DNA of 64,000 bases. It comes from Limosilactobacillus vaginalis DSM 5837 = ATCC 49540. Its GTDB lineage: Bacteria; Bacillota; Bacilli; Lactobacillales; Lactobacillaceae. Of this stretch, positions 36,486 through 44,628 are shown one piece after another. The stretch is from positions 9,805-73,804 of the forward strand of contig NZ_GG693413.1 of assembly GCF_000159435.1 (NCBI RefSeq), in the 5' to 3' direction. Every line of letters starts with the position of its first letter. Position 1 is the first letter of the stretch. A program made the translations under genes and the position numbers. Under the pieces are notes generated by a model that saw only the letters and a program-made list of their open reading frames with translations, was not told where the DNA came from and searched no databases.

Positions 36486-36911
36486 TTAGATGGGAAATGC
36501 AAAGTGTCTCGTTTGAACAGCCTGTTTTAGTAATAGATCTGCCAACTCGTCTTTTCGCTCTTGCTGTGAAATAAAAATCCCCATTTTTTCTTGATCGAAG
36601 CCAGTTACTAACTTGCTCTCATCACAGATAATTGGATTTTTCAAAACGTGAGGGCTCTTCTGAATTGCTTCTACTAGTTGATTAATGGTTATGGTTTCAG
36701 AAGTTAACTGAAGTGCTTTCGTATCTCGAGAACGGGTAGAAATCAAGTCGGCAGTCCCGTTAATCGACTTGCTTAGCAGATCGAGAATTTCTGCTTTAGT
36801 TAATGGCTGTTTTTCGATATTTCGTTCATGAACCGTTAGTTGATGAGCGGTGAGCCACTTAACTGCCTTCCGTTTTGAAGGATCGTTAGTGTGGTAGTAT
36901 ATACAAATCAT
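36486..36911 (-). CDS. Spx/ArsC-family regulator lacking the CXXC switch
   Basis: 141 residues, aligned over its length with Spx (ISTRS at about 57-61, NPIICDESKLVTGF near 92-105). The redox-sensing cysteines of Spx at positions 10 and 13 are replaced by D10 and K13 (YHTNDPSKRKA), and the RPI motif reads KNPI. Spx proteins bind the RNA polymerase alpha C-terminal domain. This one is probably a redox-insensitive paralog or works in another way. ATG 36911 has GGAGG upstream; transcribed convergently with the prs-like gene. Confidence 0.83.
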   Translation of the reverse strand: MICIYYHTNDPSKRKAVKWLTAHQLTVHERNIEKQPLTKAEILDLLSKSINGTADLISTRSRDTKALQLTSETITINQLVEAIQKSPHVLKNPIICDESKLVTGFDQEKMGIFISQQERKDELADLLLKQAVQTRHFAFPI

Positions 36912-37176
36912 GCGATCACTTCCTCCTATAACTATTTTTATTTTATCAATGAAATGAAATTAACAGTCTCAATCCTGACTTGTCTTTAATAAAATTTAAG
37001 CAAAATAACCTTTTTGTAACTTTCTTTATCTCATCTTTCCTTGATTAAAAAATAAAATCTTTAAAAATGTTAAAATTAGTACAAGAATTTCTAAAAAAAT
37101 GATATGGTAAAAGAGATTTGAGTTATTAACTAAGTAATTAGCAATTATTTTTTCGTTTTTGAGAGGATGTTTCTGT

Positions 37177-38454
37177 ATGGTAAAGAAAGTACGTAAGTAT
37201 AGTTCATCAACAAGATTAGTTGCTGGAACGCTGGGAGCATTAAGTGTTTTTGCACTGACTACCCAAGCTAATAATACTGTTGAAGCAAAGGCAAAGAGTT
37301 CTAGTCATGCTGAACAACCAGCATCAATGAGTTCTTCTGCTAATGCTGTTCGTAATAGCGGTCAGTTATCATTAGCGCCAATTCAATCATCATCAGCTTC
37401 TTCTAAGTCGGCTTCAGTTGCTAAGGATGGAATTTATGTGGTTAAGAGTGGCGATACCTTAAGTGAACTAGCTGTTCAATTTAACGTTAGCCTTAATGAT
37501 CTTGTTGCTTGGAATCATATCCAGAATCCAAACTTGATTTATGTTGGTCAACAATTATCAATTGATGGCAAAAATGTTAACTCAGCAGTATCACAATCAA
37601 GTGCTGCCCCAGTTGCTCAACCACAATCATTTACCGTTACAGGAAATGTTCAACAGGCTCAACCGCAAGCTGTTCAAGGAGCTGTTAGCGAAGCTGCCCA
37701 ACCACAAGCAATGGGAAACACCGTTCAACAAGCGGCTAATCAACAAGGCCAATCATCACAAATGGTTAGTTCAGCATATACAAGTACAGTAAATGCAGCT
37801 GCTTATAACTCTGCTGCGCCTAGTCAACAGAGCTCTGCAGTTGCTGTAGCAGATAATCAACAGGTAAACAGTCAACAACCTGTTTCTGCTAATAGTACTC
37901 AAGCAGTGGCTTATAGTACAGCTTCACGAGCAGCCGCAACTAACCAAACGACAGCACAAAGTCAACAAGTAACTACTAGTTCAGCTGCATCTCAACAAAC
38001 ACAACAATCACAAGCTCAACATAGCCAAGCTGCTCAACAGGCAACTAGTCAACAAACTGCAAGTCAAAACCAAAACAATTCTAACTTGCAATCTGGCTCA
38101 GTTGTTAGTTTAGCAAGTAAGATTGCTAGTTCTAACAGTGTTCCATATCAATGGGGCGGTAATTCATTAAGCGGAATGGATTGTTCAGGATTTGTTCAAT
38201 ACGTATATGCAAATGCTGAAGGAAAGCAATTGCCACACAATACCGTTGCCATGGAAAGCTACGTTACTACCAAGCAAGTTAGTCAGGCTCAAGCAGGAGA
38301 CCTTCTCTTCTGGGGAAATCATGGCAGCTCATACCACGTTGGTATTTACATGGGGAACAACCAATATGCTGCTGCGGCTAAGCCTGGAACCAACGTTGCA
38401 GTATATAACCTAAGCTCATACTTTACACCAAGTTTTGCTGGGACAGTCAAGTAA
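37177..38454 (+). CDS. secreted LysM-NlpC/P60 peptidoglycan hydrolase
   Basis: 425 residues, exported by an N-terminal signal peptide (basic MVKKVRKYSSS, hydrophobic core to about 30, cleavage probably near 36-40). A LysM domain follows at 87-129 (YVVKSGDTLSELAVQFNVS). Then comes a 180-residue Q/S/A-rich linker and a C-terminal NlpC/P60 domain: C336 in GMDCSGF, H387 in YHVGIYMG. It probably cleaves gamma-D-Glu-diamino acid bonds in peptidoglycan. GAGAGGATG before ATG 37177 decides the start. The upstream 265-base gap (36912-37176) is AT-rich with no clear promoter call. Confidence 0.92.
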   Translation: MVKKVRKYSSSTRLVAGTLGALSVFALTTQANNTVEAKAKSSSHAEQPASMSSSANAVRNSGQLSLAPIQSSSASSKSASVAKDGIYVVKSGDTLSELAVQFNVSLNDLVAWNHIQNPNLIYVGQQLSIDGKNVNSAVSQSSAAPVAQPQSFTVTGNVQQAQPQAVQGAVSEAAQPQAMGNTVQQAANQQGQSSQMVSSAYTSTVNAAAYNSAAPSQQSSAVAVADNQQVNSQQPVSANSTQAVAYSTASRAAATNQTTAQSQQVTTSSAASQQTQQSQAQHSQAAQQATSQQTASQNQNNSNLQSGSVVSLASKIASSNSVPYQWGGNSLSGMDCSGFVQYVYANAEGKQLPHNTVAMESYVTTKQVSQAQAGDLLFWGNHGSSYHVGIYMGNNQYAAAAKPGTNVAVYNLSSYFTPSFAGTVK

Positions 38455-38474
38455 ACATTAAAAATGGTAAAATA

Positions 38475-38525
38475 AAACAACCTAAGATTATCTTTGCTTT
38501 AAACTAATCTTAGGTTGTTTTTGTG
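38475..38525 (+). terminator. terminator of the LysM-NlpC/P60 gene
   Basis: AAACAACCTAAGATTA (38475-38490) pairs with TAATCTTAGGTTGTTT (38505-38520), followed by T-rich sequence. Confidence 0.85.
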
Positions 38526-38550
38526 ATTTATTAATAGAGAGGCTGAGTAG

Positions 38551-38994
38551 ATGACTTTTTATACTGAGAGTTACTTTATGCACCAGCAACAGTTTAATAG
38601 CTTAATTAACTATGCAGTAATCCTGATATTGATATTATTAGTTTTAATTAACTCCTTTCGCTATTTTCGCCATCAATTGCAAACCCGTTATCGCGACTTA
38701 GGAATTATCTTCTTTCTTCTTTTGCTGATTTTTGCGGGATTACAAATTACTAATTTAGAAAAAACTTACTCCCAACAGTCACAATCGTTACAGATGAGAC
38801 CCTTTATTCGTGCAGTTGCTAAGGATCATGATATTAGTCCAAATAAGGTTGTTGTTAATTCAACAACCCTAACTGACGGAATTATTGTCCGGTTCGATAA
38901 AAAGGATTATCGGGTAAATTTGAGCCCAAGTGGCGATAACTATACGCTTACCCGTGCACACGTTGTTGATCATCGGGTAATTATCCAGAAATAG
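38551..38994 (+). CDS. DUF3290 family membrane protein
   Basis: 147 residues with two membrane helices (about 19-37 and 48-68) and a soluble C-terminal domain of about 75 residues (IRAVAKDHDISPNKVVVNST). I recognise it as DUF3290, found paired with DUF421 in lactobacilli; the function is unknown. GAGAGG lies upstream of the ATG. Four bases separate it from the DUF421 gene, so the two products are likely partners. Confidence 0.83.
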   Translation: MTFYTESYFMHQQQFNSLINYAVILILILLVLINSFRYFRHQLQTRYRDLGIIFFLLLLIFAGLQITNLEKTYSQQSQSLQMRPFIRAVAKDHDISPNKVVVNSTTLTDGIIVRFDKKDYRVNLSPSGDNYTLTRAHVVDHRVIIQK

Positions 38995-39004
38995 GGGGAT
39001 GCTT

Positions 39005-39643
39005 ATGGATTATGGTTTAATTACGATTAAATTTGTTTTAGGAATGATCTGCCTTATTTTCCAGATTAATATTCTGGGGAAGGGGAATTTGGCACCGACA
39101 TCCGCAATTGACCAAGTGCAAAATTATGTTCTTGGGGGAATTATTGGTGGAATCATTTATAACCAGGACATTACCGTGCTGCAGTTCGTAATGGTTCTCT
39201 TAATCTGGACATTGATTGTGTTTATCGTTAAATACGCTAAGGAGCATAACGCGACAATCCAGAATATTATTGACGGCCGCCCTCGACTACTAATTAAAGA
39301 TGGTCAATTACTGGTGGATAATTGTATGCGCGCAGGAATGACTGCTAATGAGTTAATGTTCCGCTTGCGAAGTCATGGAATTTATGAAATTGCTAAAGTT
39401 AAAAGCGGCATCTTAGAGCAGAATGGTCAATTGGTAGTAATTGAAAATAGTGATGAAAATATCCGTTTCCCGCTAATTAATGATGGTCAAATTAACATGG
39501 ATGTTCTTGAATTAATTCACCATGATGAAAAGTGGATTGCTGAACAGGTGAAAGAAGTCGGCTTTGAGAGTATTAATGATATTTATCTCGGTGAATACAT
39601 TCACGGGAAGCTACACTTGGTTGGTTATCCTAAAGATAATTAA
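39005..39643 (+). CDS. DUF421 (YetF/YcaP family) membrane protein
   Basis: 212 residues: three N-terminal membrane helices (about 5-23, 44-60 and 64-80), then a soluble domain with GRPRLLIKDGQLLVDNCMRAGMTANELMFRLRSHGI split over 92-130, diagnostic of DUF421. The YetF family has no settled biochemical role. ATG 39005 lies six bases after TAGGGGG; an in-frame ATG at 38999 abuts that site. Ends before a strong bidirectional terminator. Confidence 0.87.
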   Translation: MDYGLITIKFVLGMICLIFQINILGKGNLAPTSAIDQVQNYVLGGIIGGIIYNQDITVLQFVMVLLIWTLIVFIVKYAKEHNATIQNIIDGRPRLLIKDGQLLVDNCMRAGMTANELMFRLRSHGIYEIAKVKSGILEQNGQLVVIENSDENIRFPLINDGQINMDVLELIHHDEKWIAEQVKEVGFESINDIYLGEYIHGKLHLVGYPKDN

Positions 39644-39647
39644 CTTA

Positions 39648-39705
39648 CCAACAATAAAAAATGGACTGGAAAACATCAATTTTCCGGTCCATTTTCTATT
39701 GTTGG
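39648..39705. terminator. bidirectional terminator, DUF421 / lipid kinase
   Basis: Nested complementary arms: CCAACAATA with TATTGTTGG, AATGGAC with GTCCATT, GGAAAA with TTTTCC around a six-base loop. Convergent genes end on both sides. Confidence 0.85.
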
Positions 39706-39707
39706 CT

Positions 39708-40646
39708 TTAATTAAGCGGTTCTTGCCAAAATTGATAGTGACTAGTATCAACATTCAAATCGTAAAATCGATTTCCCATGTTTTCCCCATCAATTTGCCC
39801 AAATTCCAATGAAGTTGTGGAATAATGGAGAGCTTTAGCGTGAAAGTGGTGGGCAAACCGTGATTCCGCTAATTTACCGCGACCAAACTGAATAACCTCC
39901 CAAAGGGTCAGAAGCCAATTCTTTCGTTCGGCAACGACCATACTAATTGCATCATCATTAACATTGGCTGAATGATCAATTTGGAAACCGCCACCAATAT
40001 ACGGATGATTTGTTGCTACTACAATAAAAGCATTAGCAAAAATATGGTGGTGACCCTGTTCCTGAAGAGTTAGTTGGAACGGTTGCTGATCATAAATAAC
40101 ACCGAATGCCTTGCTGAGGTAGGACAAGTTTCCTAGCCGCAATTTGTTGAGGCTTTTTTTAGTCTTTGATGAATTAGTTCGGCTAACAATTGCGGCGTCA
40201 AAGCCAATCCCAATGTTGTTAAGAAAATAACCTTCCTCATTCTTGATTGATTCGGTGTAATGGCCAATTGTGATGGTGCGTGCTTTGGTTGTCGAAATTA
40301 TTTGCTGGAGAGCCTTTTCTGGATTTAACGAAATTCCGTAGCCACGAGCAAAGTCATTGCCGGTTCCCGCAGGAATATATGATAGCGGAAGGGTGGAACC
40401 AGCTTTAACTAAGCCGTTTAGAACGTTATGGAGGGTCCCATCGCCACCGATCACAATTACAACGGTATCCGAATTATGAGGGTAAGCTTTAGCAATCCGC
40501 TTTGCAAAGAAAGCTTCATGGTTAGCATAGTCGGTTTGGTGGAGGGAATAATCTAACTGTCCTTCAATAACTGGCTGGAGAATGTTCCAAGTTTTTTGAG
40601 CTTTTCCATTTCCTGCAGTTGGATTTAGGATTATCTCATAATGCAT
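39708..40646 (-). CDS. diacylglycerol/lipid kinase family protein
   Basis: 312 residues, DAGK catalytic fold: VVIVIGGDGTLHNVLNGL near 60-78, IPAGTGNDFARGYGIS near 92-107, and LNNIGIGFDAAIVSR in the middle. Soluble Gram-positive DgkB-type enzymes phosphorylate diacylglycerol released by lipoteichoic acid synthesis; the YegS branch acts on related lipids. No membrane helix. AGGGAGG eight bases before ATG 40646 fixes the start. It follows rpoY on the same strand, separated by the rpoY terminator. Confidence 0.9.
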   Translation of the reverse strand: MHYEIILNPTAGNGKAQKTWNILQPVIEGQLDYSLHQTDYANHEAFFAKRIAKAYPHNSDTVVIVIGGDGTLHNVLNGLVKAGSTLPLSYIPAGTGNDFARGYGISLNPEKALQQIISTTKARTITIGHYTESIKNEEGYFLNNIGIGFDAAIVSRTNSSKTKKSLNKLRLGNLSYLSKAFGVIYDQQPFQLTLQEQGHHHIFANAFIVVATNHPYIGGGFQIDHSANVNDDAISMVVAERKNWLLTLWEVIQFGRGKLAESRFAHHFHAKALHYSTTSLEFGQIDGENMGNRFYDLNVDTSHYQFWQEPLN

Positions 40647-40671
40647 AATTAGACCTCCCTAGGATCAAGCA

Positions 40672-40704
40672 AAAGACAGCCGAGAGATTTTCCCCGACTG
40701 TCTT
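40672..40704 (-). terminator. rpoY terminator (minus strand)
   Basis: On the minus strand AAGACAGTCG pairs with CGGCTGTCTT and is followed by TTGC; short T-run. It separates rpoY from the lipid kinase gene. Confidence 0.6.
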
Positions 40705-40713
40705 AATTAGCAA

Positions 40714-40926
40714 TTAGAACTTAGTAATCTTAAAGTTTGGATTTTGCTTTTCGTATTCCAAAGCTTTATCGTCTAATTGTTCAACAAATTCAATGTTGTA
40801 GTCAGTATTTTCTTCAACCAATAATAATGCCTGAGCCTCTGAATCAGCTTCAATATACAATGATTGAGTATTTTCACGAACCGGCCGTTTAGTTGCATCG
40901 GGTTGGTAGTATACCTTAAAAGTCAT
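40714..40926 (-). CDS. rpoY: RNA polymerase epsilon subunit RpoY
   Basis: 70 residues, very similar in pattern to YkzG/RpoY of Firmicutes: FKVYYQ at the start, ENTQSLYIEADSEAQALLLV, YNIEFVEQLDDKALEYEKQNP. This small accessory subunit binds core RNA polymerase. In Bacillus it precedes rnjA, with a def gene close by; here def (41619-42182) is near but no RNase J gene follows. AGGAG is about 11 bases upstream of ATG 40926. Confidence 0.92.
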   Translation of the reverse strand: MTFKVYYQPDATKRPVRENTQSLYIEADSEAQALLLVEENTDYNIEFVEQLDDKALEYEKQNPNFKITKF

Positions 40927-41000
40927 ACTGTAAAAAGCTCCTTATTATGTTATTTAAACTTTAGTTACTTAAATTATTTTAGCACATCTAATCAACTGTG

Positions 41001-41027
41001 TTACTTAAAATTGTAAAATGGTATGAT
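41001..41027 (+). promoter_or_regulatory. candidate extended -10 promoter for the 41062 gene
   Basis: TGG followed by TATGAT (41022-41027), with TTACTT at 41001-41006 as a weak -35. Transcription would begin around 41034, which supports the ATG at 41062 over the in-frame ATG at 41023 that overlaps the -10. Confidence 0.4.
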
Positions 41028-41061
41028 TAAGTTAAATATAATTAAGAAATGGGATGAGCCT

Positions 41062-41550
41062 ATGTCGTTCTTTTGGCTAGTTCTTTTAGCGGTTATTGTT
41101 GTTATTCTTATTTACGTTGCCGTTCATCGCTTATTGATTAACCGCGCAACGCTAATGTTAAAGAATCAGGCCCAATCAGTAACCGACCAGGCAGTAAATG
41201 ATTGCCTTACTCAGCTAACCGGTCACTCTTTTTCATTATTTTCCGAAATTGTTGCAGACGTTTGGGGAAAAGGTGTTTTAGCTTTCGAGTTTCACTTTAC
41301 TCCGGCACAATATCACCTTACACATGATCAGTTTAGTAGGGATGATCTTGAAAAGAAACTAACTGAATATGCTAAGCAAAACCAAATTCAATCCTTTGAG
41401 AAAAGTTCAACAGTGTTTAAAGTAACCGATTGGTGGACGTATGAGAATGTTCTGCATATTGATGTTGCTTATGTCTTAAATGAGGCTACGCGAGAATACA
41501 TTGCAGATCTTCGGCGGTTGGATCAGCATGATCAAAAAAGCAGGAAATAG
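41062..41550 (+). CDS. membrane-anchored protein of unknown function
   Basis: 162 residues. One N-terminal membrane helix (MSFFWLVLLAVIVVILIYVA), then a basic segment (HRLLINRATLMLK) and a soluble alpha/beta domain of about 120 residues. I do not recognise a family. Helix followed at once by positive charges suggests the domain is cytoplasmic. The start at 41062 fits GGGATGAG upstream. Its neighbours are rpoY and def, both on the other strand; it ends at a shared terminator with def. Confidence 0.75.
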   Translation: MSFFWLVLLAVIVVILIYVAVHRLLINRATLMLKNQAQSVTDQAVNDCLTQLTGHSFSLFSEIVADVWGKGVLAFEFHFTPAQYHLTHDQFSRDDLEKKLTEYAKQNQIQSFEKSSTVFKVTDWWTYENVLHIDVAYVLNEATREYIADLRRLDQHDQKSRK

Positions 41551-41569
41551 AGAGCTTTATAACTAAGTT

Positions 41570-41610
41570 AGGCTCCAGTATTCGGTAACTACCGAACGCT
41601 GGAGCCTTTT
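41570..41610. terminator. bidirectional terminator, unknown gene / def
   Basis: GGCTCCAG (41571-41578) pairs with CTGGAGCC (41599-41606) and TTCGGT with ACCGAA inside it, followed by TTTT. Confidence 0.85.
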
Positions 41611-41618
41611 AAGTAAGC

Positions 41619-42182
41619 TTAGCTAATCATGATTGTATCATCAGGGGCCTTAAATGGATCATCATTATTAATATGATCATAGAACAAGACACCATGAAGA
41701 TGATCGATTTCATGCTGACAAACGATTGCTGGGTAATTCTTCAACCGAAGTTGATGAGTTTCACCCTTAACGTCTTGGTAGCGCAAAGTGATGCGGTCGT
41801 GACGAGGAACATATCCGGGAACATCTTTATCAACCGAAAGACAACCTTCACCCTCAGTGAGTGCTCCATATTGCACGGATTCACTAACAATTACTGGGTT
41901 AATGATAACATCCTTGAATGAAGGTTGATCGTCGTCTTCGTTTAGGGATGGAACCAAAACAGCGGCCATTTGCTTTGAAATGCCGACTTGCGGAGCAGCT
42001 AGCCCGACACCAGCACGGAGTTTATATTTTTTACACAGTTCTGGATCCTGACTTACTTCAAGATATTCCATAGCACGCTTGGCAAATTCTTGATCTTCTT
42101 CTGAAAGTGGAAATGTTACTTTTGCAGCACGTTTCCGTAAGACAGGGTCACCATCGCGAACAATATCTTTCATTAAATACAC
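41619..42182 (-). CDS. def: peptide deformylase
   Basis: Metal-dependent removal of the formyl group from nascent proteins. 187 residues with the three class motifs: [17 protein letters not shown] and HEIDHLHG (two histidines and the cysteine bind the metal). The inserts make it the longer Gram-positive type 2. I place the start at GTG 42182 ([15 protein letters not shown]), nine bases after GGAGG; the in-frame ATG at 42191 directly abuts that site. Confidence 0.93.
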   Translation of the reverse strand: MYLMKDIVRDGDPVLRKRAAKVTFPLSEEDQEFAKRAMEYLEVSQDPELCKKYKLRAGVGLAAPQVGISKQMAAVLVPSLNEDDDQPSFKDVIINPVIVSESVQYGALTEGEGCLSVDKDVPGYVPRHDRITLRYQDVKGETHQLRLKNYPAIVCQHEIDHLHGVLFYDHINNDDPFKAPDDTIMIS

Positions 42183-42337
42183 AATGATCATCCTCCAAAT
42201 AAAAAACTAATCTACATTATTTATCGTTTAAAATTTATTGTTCAAACAAATAGTAGTTTATCACAATCTGAAATTGAATAAAAATAACGGTAAAAACAAA
42301 AAAAGGTAAAAAATAAAGTATAAACAATCATTTTTGT

Positions 42338-42351
42338 TGAAAACGTATACA
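42338..42351 (+). promoter_or_regulatory. cre-like site 1 upstream of pdhA
   Basis: TGAAAACGTATACA, with T before and A after, agrees with the looser cre consensus WTGNAANCGNWNNCAW at every position. Predicted CcpA binding site about 160 bases upstream of pdhA. Confidence 0.55.
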
Positions 42352-42391
42352 ATTTAAGAAAATATTAGTCGAATTAATCAAAATAAGTCTA

Positions 42392-42405
42392 TGAAAGCGC
42401 TTGTA
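42392..42405 (+). promoter_or_regulatory. cre-like site 2, overlapping the pdhA -35
   Basis: TGAAAGCGCTTGTA differs from the same consensus at one position (the C of the final CA). It overlaps the proposed -35 at 42401-42406, a position where CcpA binding would normally repress. Confidence 0.5.
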
Positions 42406-42428
42406 TTATGTTTAAAGAGCGGTATACT
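42401..42428 (+). promoter_or_regulatory. candidate pdh operon promoter
   Basis: TTGTAT (42401-42406) and TATACT (42423-42428), spacer 16 bases, about 70 bases before pdhA. With the three cre-like sites this accounts for the 315-base gap 42183-42497; the rest of the gap is AT-rich with no gene. Confidence 0.55.
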
Positions 42429-42447
42429 AAATAATGTAAGTAAGGTA

Positions 42448-42461
42448 AGTAATCGCTTACG
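42448..42461 (+). promoter_or_regulatory. cre-like site 3 downstream of the pdh promoter
   Basis: AGTAATCGCTTACG matches the core (ANCGNT plus WC) but misses the first T and last A. It is centred in the palindrome GTAAGTAATCGCTTAC. It would act as a roadblock site. Confidence 0.35.
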
Positions 42462-42497
42462 ATGATGTTAATTGGATTTGGAAAGGGATGTTTTATA

Positions 42498-43604
42498 ATG
42501 GCCAATACCAAAGCTGTTGACTTTGCAAAGATTAAAGCTGAAGAAGGCGCTCCATATGCAAAGCCTGTTCAAATTCTCGATAATGATGGGAATGTCGTTA
42601 ACAAGGATTTAATGGCTAACTTCAGTGATGATCTGTTAGTTGACTTAATGAAGAAGATGGTTTGGGAACGTGCACTTCACGAACAAACCATGAGTTTCTC
42701 CAAGCAAGGTCGTTTAGGATTTTATGCCCCAACTTGGGGTGAAGAGGCCTCAGAAATGGGGACCGCGGCTGCATTTAAGAAGAATGACTTCTTATTCCCT
42801 GCATATCGTGACTTACCTCAATTAATTCAACACGGTGCAACTGTTGCTCAAATGTACCTTTGGTCAAAGGGTTACCTCAAAGGTAACATGTTCGACGCTC
42901 GTGCATTACGTCCACAAATTATCATTGGTGCCCAAATGGTTGAAATGGCCGGTGGTGCTCTTGGTATTAAGAAGAACGGTGAAAAGGATGCCGTTGCTTA
43001 TGCTTATACCGGTGAAGGTGGTTCATCACAAGGTGACACCTACGAAGGGATGAACTTTGCTGGTGCATTCCAAGCTCCTGCCGTATTCATTATTCAAAAC
43101 AACGGCTGGGCAATTTCATTCCCACGGAAGCTTCAAACCTATGCTCAAACCATTGCTCAAAAGGGTGTTGCAGCTGGTATTCCAGGTGTTCAAGTTGACG
43201 GAATGGATGTCTTGGCATGTTATGAAGTTGCTAAGGAAGCTCGTGAATTCGCTGCAGCTGGCAATGGTCCAGTATTAATTGAAACCTTAACATACCGGTT
43301 CGGTGCTCACAGTTCTGCTGGTGACGATCCTAGTCGTTACCGTACCAAGGAAGAAGAAAAGCCATGGTTCGACAAGGATCCATTGATTCGGCTTCGTAAG
43401 TACTTGACTAAGAAGGGCCTCTGGTCTGAAGACGAAGAAAACAAGTATGCTGATGAATGCAAGGAAGACTTCAAGAAGGCTATGAAGGAAGCTGACTCTG
43501 TAGAACCAGAAAAGGTTACAGACATGCTTAAGCGGACCTTCGAAGTTCCAACCCCAGATATCAAAGAACAAATTAAGAAGTACGAAGCAAAGGAGTCGAA
43601 GTAA
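42498..43604 (+). CDS. pdhA: pyruvate dehydrogenase E1 component, alpha subunit
   Basis: Thiamine-diphosphate-dependent decarboxylation of pyruvate together with PdhB. 368 residues. The TPP/Mg2+ motif starts at YAYTGEGGSSQGDTYEG and continues to AVFIIQNNGWAIS; the phosphorylation-loop-like region is YRFGAHSSAGDDPSRYR. Start ATG 42498 has AAAGGG about ten bases upstream; an upstream in-frame ATG (42462) has no such site. First of four genes, with GC-rich, strongly biased codons typical of high expression. Confidence 0.96.
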   Translation: MANTKAVDFAKIKAEEGAPYAKPVQILDNDGNVVNKDLMANFSDDLLVDLMKKMVWERALHEQTMSFSKQGRLGFYAPTWGEEASEMGTAAAFKKNDFLFPAYRDLPQLIQHGATVAQMYLWSKGYLKGNMFDARALRPQIIIGAQMVEMAGGALGIKKNGEKDAVAYAYTGEGGSSQGDTYEGMNFAGAFQAPAVFIIQNNGWAISFPRKLQTYAQTIAQKGVAAGIPGVQVDGMDVLACYEVAKEAREFAAAGNGPVLIETLTYRFGAHSSAGDDPSRYRTKEEEKPWFDKDPLIRLRKYLTKKGLWSEDEENKYADECKEDFKKAMKEADSVEPEKVTDMLKRTFEVPTPDIKEQIKKYEAKESK

Positions 43605-43606
43605 TC

Positions 43607-44584
43607 ATGGCTAAAAAGACTTATATCAAAGCTATTACTGAAGGTATTGACATTGCTTTGTCTGAAGATCCAAAGACCTTGGTCTTCGGTGAAGATGTTG
43701 GTAAAAACGGTGGTGTCTTCCGTGCTACTAACGGCTTGCAAGAAAAGTACGGTAAGGACCGTGTATTTAGTACACCATTAGCTGAATCTGGTATTTTAGG
43801 TCTGTCAATTGGTTTAGCCGCTACTGGTTGGCGTCCAGTTCCAGAAATTCAATTCATGGGCTTCACTTTTGAAGCAATGGACTCAATTGCTGGACAAATG
43901 TCACGTGTACGTTTCCAATATGATGGTACTAAGAACATGCCAATCACTATCCGTACTCCATACGGTGGTGGTACTCATACTGCTGAATTGCACGGGGATG
44001 ATCTTGAAAACTTCTTCGTAGGTATTCCAGGTCTTCGTGTTGTTACACCAAGTTCAGCTTATGACGCTAAGGGACTTGTTATTTCCGCTATTGAAAATAA
44101 TGACCCAGTTCTCTTCCTTGAAAACCTTCGTCTCTACCGTTCAGTTAAGGGCGAAGTTCCTGATGACAAGTACACTGTTCCTTTGGACAAGGCAAATGTC
44201 GTTGAAGAAGGTAACGATGTAACAATCATTGCTTATGGTGGTGAAGTTTCAGAAGCTCAAAAGGCTGCTAAGAAGCTTGCTAAGAAGAATATCTCAGCAG
44301 AAATTATCGATCTCCGTTCACTTTACCCACTTGACACAGACACTATCTTTGAATCTATCAAGAAGACTCACCATGTAGTAATCGTTCAAGAAGCACAAAA
44401 GATGGCCGGTGTCGGTGCACAAGTAGCTTCTGCTATTTCAGAAGGTGCCATCATGTACTTGGATGCTCCAGTTATTCGTGTAGCTGCTCCAAACTCTGTT
44501 TACCCATTCCCACAAGCAGAAAATGTATGGCTTCCTGGTGCTGATGACATTGAAGATGCCGCAACACAAGCTGTTAATTATTAA
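43607..44584 (+). CDS. pdhB: pyruvate dehydrogenase E1 component, beta subunit
   Basis: Second half of the E1 heterotetramer, 325 residues. Conserved FGEDVGKNGGVFRAT, RVFSTPLAESGILGLSIGLA, PEIQFMGFTFEAMDSI and RTPYGGGTHTAELHGDDLE, then the transketolase C-terminal domain (DVTIIAYGGEVSEAQKAA, EIIDLRSLYPLDTDTI). It starts two bases after the pdhA stop; the ribosome site AAAGGAG lies inside pdhA. Confidence 0.97.
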   Translation: MAKKTYIKAITEGIDIALSEDPKTLVFGEDVGKNGGVFRATNGLQEKYGKDRVFSTPLAESGILGLSIGLAATGWRPVPEIQFMGFTFEAMDSIAGQMSRVRFQYDGTKNMPITIRTPYGGGTHTAELHGDDLENFFVGIPGLRVVTPSSAYDAKGLVISAIENNDPVLFLENLRLYRSVKGEVPDDKYTVPLDKANVVEEGNDVTIIAYGGEVSEAQKAAKKLAKKNISAEIIDLRSLYPLDTDTIFESIKKTHHVVIVQEAQKMAGVGAQVASAISEGAIMYLDAPVIRVAAPNSVYPFPQAENVWLPGADDIEDAATQAVNY

Positions 44585-44628
44585 TCGCGGTGCACACACC
44601 ACTGATTAAGAAAGGAAGTTAAATCGAT

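Noticed and set aside
37015-37031. Possible WalR box (TGTAAC, 5 bases, then TTATCT) upstream of the LysM-NlpC/P60 gene
   Set aside because: Only the first half-site fits TGTWAH; the second does not, so cell wall kinase control is not supported by sequence alone.
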